Of a stretch of 64,000 nucleotides of DNA, positions 34,701-40,802 are shown one piece after another (positions within the stretch are counted from its first letter, which is position 1; each line of letters opens with the position of its first letter). The position numbers were made by a program, and so were the translations under genes. The notes beneath the pieces are model-generated. The model was given only the letters and a program-made list of their open reading frames with translations. It did no database searches and was not told the DNA's origin. Origin of the DNA: JAUWOY01 sp034431315 (GTDB taxonomy: Bacteria; Chloroflexota; Anaerolineae; VGOG01); contig DAOUDK010000044.1 in assembly GCA_034431315.1 (NCBI GenBank), positions 1-64,000 of the forward strand, written 5' to 3'.

Positions 34701-35504
34701 GTGCTGCTGACCTACGAAGCCCGGCCCTACAAGCTCACCACGGACACGCTCTTTTACGCCGACCTGGTCTTCCGCGAGCTGAGCGGCTGGGAGGCCAGCA
34801 TTCAGGTGCAGAACCTGACCCAGGAATCCCTGCCCGCCTTCGTGACCGTCGAATTCTTCGACCAGAGCGGCGATTCTATCCTTTTCCTGGGCGACTGGGT
34901 CTGTCCTGCTGGAGGAGCTACCTTCTACCTGCCGGCCATCGCTGGCCTGGGGGGTGAATACGCTGGGGCAGCAGTGATCCAATCGCACCGCCAGGTGGGC
35001 TATCCCAGCGGTGAGGAGACCGCTGGCCAGCCCATCTTCGCGGTGGTTGATCTCAAGAAAGCCGGGATGGACGCCCAAGGGGGGAGCTACAATGCTCACG
35101 CGGAAAGCGAAAACATGGGAGCCAGCGTAATCATGCTTCCCTTTTTGGCCAGGGACTACCAGGGCGTGACCTCACTGATAGCCGTTCGCAACAATTCCAA
35201 CTGCAACGACATCAAGCTCAAACTGGAAGTAAGAGACGAGACAGGCGCCGTCGTTAGCTTGGTGGGCGACTTTTGGTTACGCGCCGGGCACGTCAAGCTC
35301 ATAGACCTGGCCAACGTGGGCAGCGTGGTGCCTGGCTTCGCCGGCGCAGGGATAGCAGAGGTCACCGACGTGCAACAACTGTGCGACACTGACGGCGATG
35401 GGCAGGTGGATCAGTCGCCACCCATGCCTTCTGTGGTGGTGGTGAACAAGGGCGCTGGTTCTGGAGACGTCACCTCGGTATACGAGGGCATTCCCGCGAA
35501 ATAG
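31779..35504 (+). CDS. secreted lamin-tail-domain surface protein with C-terminal four-repeat module
   Basis: 1241 residues. Start TTG at 31779 with GAGGAGG 7 nt upstream, overlapping the previous stop by 4 nt (TTGA). Signal peptide 1-26. Three lamin-tail domains begin near residues 28, 230 and 424, each opening GDVLINEVAP. A Big_1/invasin-type Ig domain covers about 615-715 (SIPADGISTSIIRA). Residues 718-1241 are the module shared with the 45.6-52.5 kb and 52.7-54.3 kb genes, containing four internal repeats (see findings). Two adjacent terminator/repeat elements follow. Exported surface or matrix protein; binding partner unknown. The lamin-tail domains are internally duplicated (TWASxQxxAF, SLGRDxxSTDT). 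Confidence 0.88.
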   Translation: MRPLRFPIILAMITAVLAIVPTLSSAVEPGDVLINEVAPDETSSRDWLELYNGSGSNINIHSWVVRKKTATRKTFPSYTLAPGEYIVLHFHDKGTADETGGDTNGNGYRDFYYDTGTAGLTGTDEVIILEDSSGNIIDAIAFANNDGTWASTQHTAFTTIVNASEWVGTVYPNDTEENKRKNEEQCADWSEGGKGKSLGRDTSSTDTNARADWHLFTSQTPGAANPTMGTPGDVLINEVAPKEDKDWIEFYNASGGSINIQYWLVRKRSTEVKVFPAYTIAPDEYIVLHFDGDPADDETTGDTNANGYRDFYAAYSGLTSTDDVIILEDGASTMIDALAYANNDGTWASGQRSAFNAIVGAGHWAGTPDGGAGVNEPESADWSEGGEGKSLGRDSSSTDTNAKTDWHVFTSHTPGEANPVLGNPGDVLINEVAPSDDGDWIEFRNMSGEGLNIQYWLVRERSTVVKTFPAYTADPGEYFVLNFDGDPADDEIAGDSNGNGYRDFYTVDSGLTGTDNVIILEDGASTMIDALAFANNNGTWAGAQQTAFNNVVEAGHWEGTVDGGAEINEPECADWSNGAKGKSLGRDARSRDTGRKNDWYLALPTKGEINPGWPHSVTITAEPASIPADGISTSIIRAAVTDSHNNAVADGTTVVFATDLGTLRGPQGGPLSDTTAETVDGVATVTLRSGIVPGKATVTAKSLRASGQVSVQLTFIPTQIGTRLQLPAIDNEGGWETLIQVQNAGDEDSGAIVFFWGEYSGQCPDNDPGPIGAACTMIPVNAVWTLRAQIPDQSRSAIVYSVNKDRFDRACEKAARAVGDSSKWKKWEDDYEDTGEPVAVIVQRRGPNDYDTMVASAYVAPLTGISEDMEGNGPPYQYFAPYAMRRYYNLDTQMIIQNSGQRCTSVWLYYQKQGGDCSFSHAEHIEQLAPGESVRKRVPEALGVGWLGSVYVTANEPLGIIVDQTSFLPSEDRGVLLTYEARPYKLTTDTLFYADLVFRELSGWEASIQVQNLTQESLPAFVTVEFFDQSGDSILFLGDWVCPAGGATFYLPAIAGLGGEYAGAAVIQSHRQVGYPSGEETAGQPIFAVVDLKKAGMDAQGGSYNAHAESENMGASVIMLPFLARDYQGVTSLIAVRNNSNCNDIKLKLEVRDETGAVVSLVGDFWLRAGHVKLIDLANVGSVVPGFAGAGIAEVTDVQQLCDTDGDGQVDQSPPMPSVVVVNKGAGSGDVTSVYEGIPAK

Positions 35505-35545
35505 TCGAGGAGTGTGCATAATTCGTTGGGGTGTAGTGAAGCGAA

Positions 35546-35627
35546 CTGTCAACGGATTTCTGGAGCGGATTGAACGGATACTAGCCGCCTCCAATCCGTT
35601 CAATCTGTTCCCTGAATCCGTTGACAG
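35546..35627. repeat. 82-bp palindromic MITE-like element, copy 3
   Basis: Same CTGTCAACGGATT...AATCCGTTGACAG design as copies 1 and 2 but diverged, with an extra outer inverted repeat (35507-35520 / 35644-35657, GTGTGCATAA/TTATGCACAC). It sits between the stop codon of the lamin-tail gene and its terminator. Confidence 0.85.
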
Positions 35628-35667
35628 CACCCTCGTCAGCCATTTATGCACACCCCTCAAACAACAG

Positions 35668-35700
35668 AAAAAGCCACCAGGATCACCCTGGTGGCTTTTT
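35668..35700. terminator. bidirectional intrinsic terminator
   Basis: Stem AAGCCACCAGG/CCTGGTGGCTT (35671-35697) with AAAAA on the left and TTTTT on the right, between convergent genes. A near-copy is at 52489-52521; both are followed by CGTATTCATCCGGC. Confidence 0.9.
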
Positions 35701-35722
35701 CGTATTCATCCGGCATGTATGT

Positions 35723-37078
35723 TTAGTTGGCTGGACCTCGCTGCGTGGCCCCTTCCAGCGCCGCCAGCCGCGCTTCCAGATCGGCGATCTGGGCCTGTTG
35801 CTCCTGCACGAGCTGGTAGAGCTCCTGAATGGCAGCCAGGGCCACGCCGTCGGCGTCCAGGGTGCTGATGTGCGTGTCGTCCTCGCCCACGCCGAAGGCC
35901 GCGTAGAAATCCTGCGCCATCGGGCCGATGTGGCGGATGGTGGGGCTCTGACTCTTGTAGTTCCAGGTGGTGACGGGGATCTCGGCCAGGCAGGCCAGCA
36001 CCTCTTGCCCGTCCACCAGCGCGAAGTGCTCCTTCTGATTGCGGTCACTCAGGTTAGACCAGGAACCGGCTCCGGCGTTCAGGATCACTCCCGCTGTGGG
36101 GTTGCCGCTGTCATCAATGGCCGACACGAATCTTGCCCCTCCTGTCGCACGGGCGCTGAACTGGTTGTTGGCGGTAGAAGCAAAGTCAAAGTCATTGGAA
36201 TCACCCCAGACGAAGGCGCCGTCGTGGTCGGCCTTGGCCTGCCGGCCGGCGGCGAAACTGTAGTCGCCGGCGGCGGTGTTTTCGTGACCGCCGGGGACGG
36301 TGGCGCGTTTGCCGCTGGCGGTGTTGGATATGCCCCCGCCGACGGTGGCATGCTCGTTGCTGGCGGTATTGGCGATGCCACCGGCGACGGTGGCAAAGTT
36401 GGCGTTCCCGGCCACGTTCCCGGCCACGTTGTTCGCGCCCCCGCCGATGGTGGCGGCGAAGCCCCAAACAGTGTTGGTTTCCCCCCCGCCGATGGTGGCG
36501 GCGAAGCCCAGAGCGGTGTTGCCTTCGCCCCCGCCGACCGTGGCGAAGTCCGCGGTGGCCCCGTTGGTGGCACCGGCCCGGCCGCCGCCGCCAATCGTGG
36601 CGCCCACCACACCGCCAGCGACGCTGTTGCCGCCGTAGCCGCCGATCAGGTTGGGCGTGCTGGTGGTGGGCTCTATCCGCAGCGCGCCCTGGTTGTTCAC
36701 CCGCATCTCCAGGGCCACATCGTCCGTGGTGCCCAGGAAGTTGGCGCCGGGGGTGGTGTTGGGGTTGCCGTAGATGCTCCAGGTGTCGCTGGTCCAGGTG
36801 CCGTCTTGGCTCCACTTGCTGGCAACAAGCATGATGTCCACGACGTCTATAGTATTATCGCGATTTACGTCGCAGGCGGGCTGGTAGCTGTCGCCGGGGG
36901 TACAGCCTCCGCTCCCTGACGCTTGTCCCTTCGATAAACTCAGGACATCGCCTGAGGTTCCCCCTGAGCCCGACGAGGGGCCCCGTCGGGCCAGCGGTCC
37001 CTGGGCACCTGTGGCTACGCCTGAAACGAGAAACAGCGCCAGGCAGAGGGCGATCCCAATAATTTTCAATGCTTTCAT
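35723..37078 (-). CDS. secreted protein with YadA-like head repeats and S74 intramolecular chaperone domain
   Basis: About 451 residues. Signal peptide (LCLALFLVSGVATG), a dockerin-like segment DVNRDNTIDVVDIMLVASKW near residue 75, then a strand-rich linker. A series of short GG-x-x-NTA-x-G repeats follows, such as ATVGGGEGNTALGFA and ATIGGGETNTVWGF, which resemble the trimeric beta-roll of YadA/hemagglutinin heads. The C-terminal ~110 residues (SDRNQKEHFALVDG, ITTWNYK-like VTTWNYKSQ, IGPMAQDFYAAFG) form an S74 endosialidase-type chaperone domain with a coiled coil (EQQAQIADLEARLAALEG). Such domains trimerise fibres and cleave themselves off. Start 37078 has AGAAGGAGA 7 nt upstream. Residues LSLSKGQ come from a dispersed repeat. 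Confidence 0.88.
   Translation of the reverse strand: MKALKIIGIALCLALFLVSGVATGAQGPLARRGPSSGSGGTSGDVLSLSKGQASGSGGCTPGDSYQPACDVNRDNTIDVVDIMLVASKWSQDGTWTSDTWSIYGNPNTTPGANFLGTTDDVALEMRVNNQGALRIEPTTSTPNLIGGYGGNSVAGGVVGATIGGGGRAGATNGATADFATVGGGEGNTALGFAATIGGGETNTVWGFAATIGGGANNVAGNVAGNANFATVAGGIANTASNEHATVGGGISNTASGKRATVPGGHENTAAGDYSFAAGRQAKADHDGAFVWGDSNDFDFASTANNQFSARATGGARFVSAIDDSGNPTAGVILNAGAGSWSNLSDRNQKEHFALVDGQEVLACLAEIPVTTWNYKSQSPTIRHIGPMAQDFYAAFGVGEDDTHISTLDADGVALAAIQELYQLVQEQQAQIADLEARLAALEGATQRGPAN
36927..36952. repeat. CCTTCGATAAACTCAGGAC dispersed repeat, coding
   Basis: Inverse-orientation relative of the 22382-22406 unit; codes for DVLSLSKG in the S74-domain protein, just before the dockerin-like segment. 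Confidence 0.7.
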
Positions 37079-37146
37079 CGTTTTTCTCCTTCTGCCCTCA
37101 CTCCCTACCCCCTGCGGGGGTAGGGGGTGAGGGGCCAAATAATGAG

Positions 37147-37178
37147 AGCCCGTGGTGCTGATGAGAACCACGGGCTCG
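37147..37178 (-). terminator. hairpin downstream of the secreted paralog
   Basis: GAGCCCGTGGT/ACCACGGGCTC stem (about 11 bp) with a T-rich run (TCATTATTT) on the minus strand. It lies between the leftward paralog gene and the S74 gene. A second palindrome (CCCTACCCCC/GGGGGTAGGG) is at about 37103-37130. Confidence 0.55.
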
Positions 37179-37247
37179 AGAGAGCGACCACTGTTGCCTG
37201 CCGCGCAGCTCCACAGCGGCGGGTGGATGCGGACTACCTCGGTCGTC

Positions 37248-38591
37248 TTACGGTCTCACCGCCTCGCGGTATGCTTTGCGGAAACGTGCATAGGCCAACT
37301 TCCACTCCCCATTGTCGAAATGCGCCACGGCCGCATCGAACTCGGCTTCGGCGTTGTTGATGTCCTGTCCAGCATTCAGGTTCATGACGATGGCGCTCTT
37401 CACAGTATCGCTGACCACCTCCAGAAGACCGCAGCCGGCTATTCTCTTGGATGAGAACTTGTCACCTGCATCATTCCTATCGAAAACCTCCAGCTCTGTG
37501 GTGACGCAGATGTCGCTCGGCAAGGTGAAAAGCGCGATTGGGTCATCCTCTGGTGAGGCCAGGTTGTCCTCAATGCGCGATCGCAGGTTCAGGTTCCGGA
37601 AGTGGAAGAGGGCGTTGTCGGTCCAGTTGAACCGGGTGGTGAGATTGTCGTCGTGCATGGCGAGTTCTGCGTGGATCCTCTCCGTATTCTCAAGAGCGGT
37701 CTTAAGTTCTGCGCGATCTACAGCCCAGATGCAGAAATTAAACCCCGCGAGTACGGCCTCAGCAAAAAGTGCAACCCCCTTGAAAACTGCATAAGCAATA
37801 CAGCCCGGGGCGTTTGACCCCCCTCCGAAAGGTACACAAACCACAATCAGCGTGGCATCGCAGCTGGTGATTTCCGCCATGAATCTAATAGCCCTGGCTA
37901 CATCGGCAACTACCATCATTGCCAATATGAGCCTAGCATCAGCCCGGGTTTCGAAGCACCCCCAGAAGTAATTAGGTGAAGGGAAGTCCCCCAGGTCCTT
38001 GTTTACTTGTTCTATGTGATCGCTATCATGCTCAATACCTGGCGGGGGGGTGGTCACGGGGGTGGGAGCCGGGATGATCCCAAGGGAGGTCAAGGGGGGA
38101 TCCGAGTTGGTCGTAAAGGAGCTCACTGATGGCTCAAGACCTTTGTCCCCCTCATTGGATTTCTTGTCCGGGGTGAGGACAAGAGACTTCAGAGCCCTGA
38201 CGTTTTCCAGAAAGGTCTCATACTCTTCCTCTCCACCAAATGCCTCACGGGCCATATAAAGCTCTTGATGCGTGAGCACTTGAATCAGTTGCCGGTTCAC
38301 CCTGGGGGGAACCTCCTGGCCGCTCACCTGCGCATAGGTCTCGGCATAGGGAGACAGCTCCTCAAGCACATCCACGATGTCGAGGAGTGCACGACGCACT
38401 TCCTCCATGTCCTCGGGCTCGTACCTGCCGCTAGAGTCCAGCGGTTTGACGATCACTGGGGTGGGGGTCGCTGTGGCCATGATGGGAGTGGGGGTCCCGG
38501 TTGCCGACTCACGAATGGGAGAGGCAGCCAGGGGCATCACTGGGGTAAAAACCAGTACCATGAGTAGAAATACAACGCCTAGCTTACTCAT
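37248..38591 (-). CDS. secreted hypothetical protein, paralog 1
   Basis: 447 residues. Signal peptide MSKLGVVFLLMVLVFTPVMPLAA, then a Thr-Pro stretch (PTPIMATATPTPVIV), a helical region (MEEVRRALLDIVDVLEEL), a second Thr-Pro segment, a middle with two hydrophobic stretches (DARLILAMMVVADVARAI and IAYAVFKGVALFAEAVLAG), and a C-terminal helical pair (NNAEAEFDAAVAHFDNGEWK ... AYARFRKAYREAV) resembling one TPR. AAGGAGG lies 8 nt before the ATG. Close paralog of the gene at 38798-40258 in order and motifs. No family recognised. Cysteines are conserved in pairs (SCDATLIVVC, GCF), suggesting extracytoplasmic disulfides. Confidence 0.8.
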   Translation of the reverse strand: MSKLGVVFLLMVLVFTPVMPLAASPIRESATGTPTPIMATATPTPVIVKPLDSSGRYEPEDMEEVRRALLDIVDVLEELSPYAETYAQVSGQEVPPRVNRQLIQVLTHQELYMAREAFGGEEEYETFLENVRALKSLVLTPDKKSNEGDKGLEPSVSSFTTNSDPPLTSLGIIPAPTPVTTPPPGIEHDSDHIEQVNKDLGDFPSPNYFWGCFETRADARLILAMMVVADVARAIRFMAEITSCDATLIVVCVPFGGGSNAPGCIAYAVFKGVALFAEAVLAGFNFCIWAVDRAELKTALENTERIHAELAMHDDNLTTRFNWTDNALFHFRNLNLRSRIEDNLASPEDDPIALFTLPSDICVTTELEVFDRNDAGDKFSSKRIAGCGLLEVVSDTVKSAIVMNLNAGQDINNAEAEFDAAVAHFDNGEWKLAYARFRKAYREAVRP

Positions 38592-38644
38592 CTTGATCCT
38601 CCTTCGTGTGCTTCCGCACGTCTCTGCTAAGTAACATCAAAAAT

Positions 38645-38722
38645 TGCTATCAAAGGGCGTCCCCGCCCTGCCGAAGGGCTGTTCGACCACAAAATCGGGG
38701 CGAGGACGCCCCTCCACAGCAG
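38645..38722. repeat. GC-rich ~80-bp dispersed element, copy C
   Basis: Matches copies A and B (10829-10999): TGCTATCAA left end, GACCACAAAATCGGGGCGAGGACGCCCCT right half. It occupies the gap between the two secreted paralogs. Confidence 0.85.
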
Positions 38723-38797
38723 GGTAAAAAATCAAAAGGACTTTTGCTGACCTACTTATGCTAAGCGTCTGGTTGATGCGGGCTGCGGCGGCGGGCC

Positions 38798-40258
38798 CTA
38801 CGGCCTCACTGCCTCGCGGTATGCTTTGCGGAAACGGGCATAGGTCAACTTCCACTCGCCATCATTATAGTGCGCTACAGCCGCATCGAACTCGGCCTCG
38901 GCGTTGTTGACGTCCTGTCCAGCGTCGATGGTCATATCAATGGCACTCCGCACGGTGTCTCTGACCAACTCCAGAAGACCGCAGCCGGCGATGACCTCAG
39001 AGGCGAACGGATCTGTATGTTGGAGCGCTTCGAGCTCTGGTGAGATGCAGACGGACCTCGGCAGGGCCAAGAGCGCGTGCGGGTCATCATCTGGCGAAGC
39101 CAGGTTGGCCTCGATGTTCAGCCGCAGGTTAAGGTTGCGGAAGTCGAACAGGAATTTATCCGTCCAATTGAACCGGGTGGTGAGGTTCTGGTCGTGATCG
39201 TAGAGGTCCGCATGAATGATCTCCGTATCGTGGTAAAGGGCCTCAATGCGAGCGGACGCGACGTTACCGTTGCAAAAATCAAAGCCTTCCTTTATCATCT
39301 CAAGTACTAGGGTGATACCCTTTGTAATAATGTTTGGAATACAGTCAAAAAAGTCTTTCGCGTTTACTCCAGGGCACGTGACACTCTTTTCTTTGCACCA
39401 CGCCTCGGCAATGATTTCCGCAAATTTGGCTACGTCGATCGTTATCATGAAAGCCAGTATGAGTTCTGTAGGATACCCCTTTGCGGGACATCCGACTGCC
39501 ACATTGTCCCACAGACTGGGCCAAGTATCAGGAAACAAGTCCCCCGTCTCTTTGTTTACGTCGCCATGGATGTCCTTATTGTGGACAATGCCGGGCGTGG
39601 GGGTGGTCACGGGGGTGGGAGTGGGGATGGTGGTGAAGGAGCCCAGCGAGGGCCCAGTTCCCTTGCCCTCCTCACTGGATTCCTTTTTCCAGGCCTGGAC
39701 GCGAGAGGTTACGGACTTGATACCCGCTTTGAGGGCCTCGAAGTCCATGTACGCGCTTTGAAGCATATAGAGCTGTTCATCCGTGAGCTCCTGGATGCGG
39801 TTCTTCTCCACCTTCAAGGAGGACCGTATGTCGCTCAACTGTGGATAACCGGAGGGGAGCTCGTCACTTAACTCTTCAAGCGTGTCCATGAGGTCCAGGA
39901 GTTCGCCACGGAAACCCTCCAGGGCCTGGGGATCAGGACCGTCGCCGGCCCCAAACCTGTCGAATGCCCCACCGGAGTCAGGTATACCCCCACGCACCTT
40001 GGACATGTCAACACACAGGATGTCGGATGGCCCAAAGGAGCCTACGACCTCATCCACCGTGGACATGTCAAAGCACACGATGTCGTCACCGATGATTGGG
40101 GTGGGGGTCGCTGTGGCCACGACCGGGGTAGGGGTTTGTGTAGCCATGATTGGCACTGGGGTCTCTTTTGCCGGGCCACGATCGGCAGAGCCGGAGATAG
40201 GGATCACCATAGCCAGAACCAGCACGATGAGCATGAATAAAGAGCGACGCTCCATCAT
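38798..40258 (-). CDS. secreted hypothetical protein, paralog 2
   Basis: About 486 residues. Signal peptide (LFMLIVLVLAMVIPISGSA), Thr-Pro stretch (PVPIMATQTPTPVV), an extra segment of two CVDMS/CFDMS-type motifs (IVCFDMSTVDE, ILCVDMSKVRG) absent from paralog 1, then the same helical region, Thr-Pro segment, membrane-like stretches and C-terminal AEAEFDAAVAHYNDGEW helix pair. Start 40258 has GAAGGAGG 8 nt upstream; the leader sequence before both paralogs is almost identical. The two genes are a tandem duplication separated by repeat copy C. Extracytoplasmic; function unknown. Confidence 0.8.
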   Translation of the reverse strand: MMERRSLFMLIVLVLAMVIPISGSADRGPAKETPVPIMATQTPTPVVATATPTPIIGDDIVCFDMSTVDEVVGSFGPSDILCVDMSKVRGGIPDSGGAFDRFGAGDGPDPQALEGFRGELLDLMDTLEELSDELPSGYPQLSDIRSSLKVEKNRIQELTDEQLYMLQSAYMDFEALKAGIKSVTSRVQAWKKESSEEGKGTGPSLGSFTTIPTPTPVTTPTPGIVHNKDIHGDVNKETGDLFPDTWPSLWDNVAVGCPAKGYPTELILAFMITIDVAKFAEIIAEAWCKEKSVTCPGVNAKDFFDCIPNIITKGITLVLEMIKEGFDFCNGNVASARIEALYHDTEIIHADLYDHDQNLTTRFNWTDKFLFDFRNLNLRLNIEANLASPDDDPHALLALPRSVCISPELEALQHTDPFASEVIAGCGLLELVRDTVRSAIDMTIDAGQDVNNAEAEFDAAVAHYNDGEWKLTYARFRKAYREAVRP

Positions 40259-40394
40259 CTTTGCATCCTCCTTCGCGTGCCTCTCGCACGCATAAGTTGA
40301 ACGAATCAGAGTCACATCTGCGAGGTCTGGACATTATTATACACTCCTATTTTCACCTTGTCAAATAGCCACCAGGCCCTGACTAAGTAATGAT

Positions 40395-40423
40395 TTGACA
40401 AGGATTGCGGATTGTGATATAGT
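40395..40423 (+). promoter_or_regulatory. consensus-like promoter for the 1448-residue Ig-repeat gene
   Basis: TTGACA (40395-40400), 17-nt spacer, TATAGT (40418-40423). This leaves a leader of about 370 nt before the ATG at 40803. Confidence 0.75.
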
Positions 40424-40480
40424 AACACCAACCGCAGTTCAAGGGGCGGTCTTTGGACATAAGAAACCTTAAAACTTTCA

Positions 40481-40763
40481 AACTCGTGCTTCTAGGCCGT
40501 ATCTAAAACGCCTTTTTTACGTTATATAATATAGAGGAGTAATCCCAAAAGGAAGCAAGCGTGATACACCAGAGATCAGAGACCAGATACCGGATTTGTG
40601 CCCTGAAAAGCGGCGGCGGTTTTGTACGCCTGGCCAATAACTACGCGCAACGCCAGTCTGACGCTCCATGAGCGACTGAGACCGGCGTTTTTGTTTTTCC
40701 CATCGCAAACCCTCTCGTGCTGGCAGGCCGTATCTAAATCGCCTTTTTTGCGTTGTTATATAG
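40481..40763 (+). repeat. ~50-bp direct repeats within the leader
   Basis: CTCGTGCT...AGGCCGTATCTAAA-CGCCTTTTTT-CGTT-TATAT occurs at about 40481-40532 and again at 40712-40763, flanking 180 bp that includes a hairpin at 40651-40700. The second copy ends 40 nt before the gene. Confidence 0.85.
40651..40700 (+). terminator. leader hairpin with T-rich tail (possible attenuator)
   Basis: Arms CGCC-GTCT-CGCTC and GAGCG-AGAC-GGCG pair around CATGA, followed by TTTTTGTTTTT. It lies inside the 5' leader, over 100 nt before the coding start. The left arm (GCCAG) can alternatively pair with CTGGC about 20 nt upstream. Confidence 0.5.
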
Positions 40764-40802
40764 CTGCCACACAATTCACAGTGCTGATAAGGAGGAACCC
40801 CC

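Noticed and set aside
35621..36919. 432-codon reading frame on the plus strand
   Set aside because: Opposite-strand shadow of the S74/YadA-like gene; its Gly/Val-rich repeats mirror the head repeats and it has no ribosome-binding site.
40560..40700. Known riboswitch in the Ig-repeat gene leader
   Set aside because: No match to the conserved cores of c-di-GMP, TPP, SAM, cobalamin or fluoride riboswitches could be seen, so only a generic attenuator is proposed.
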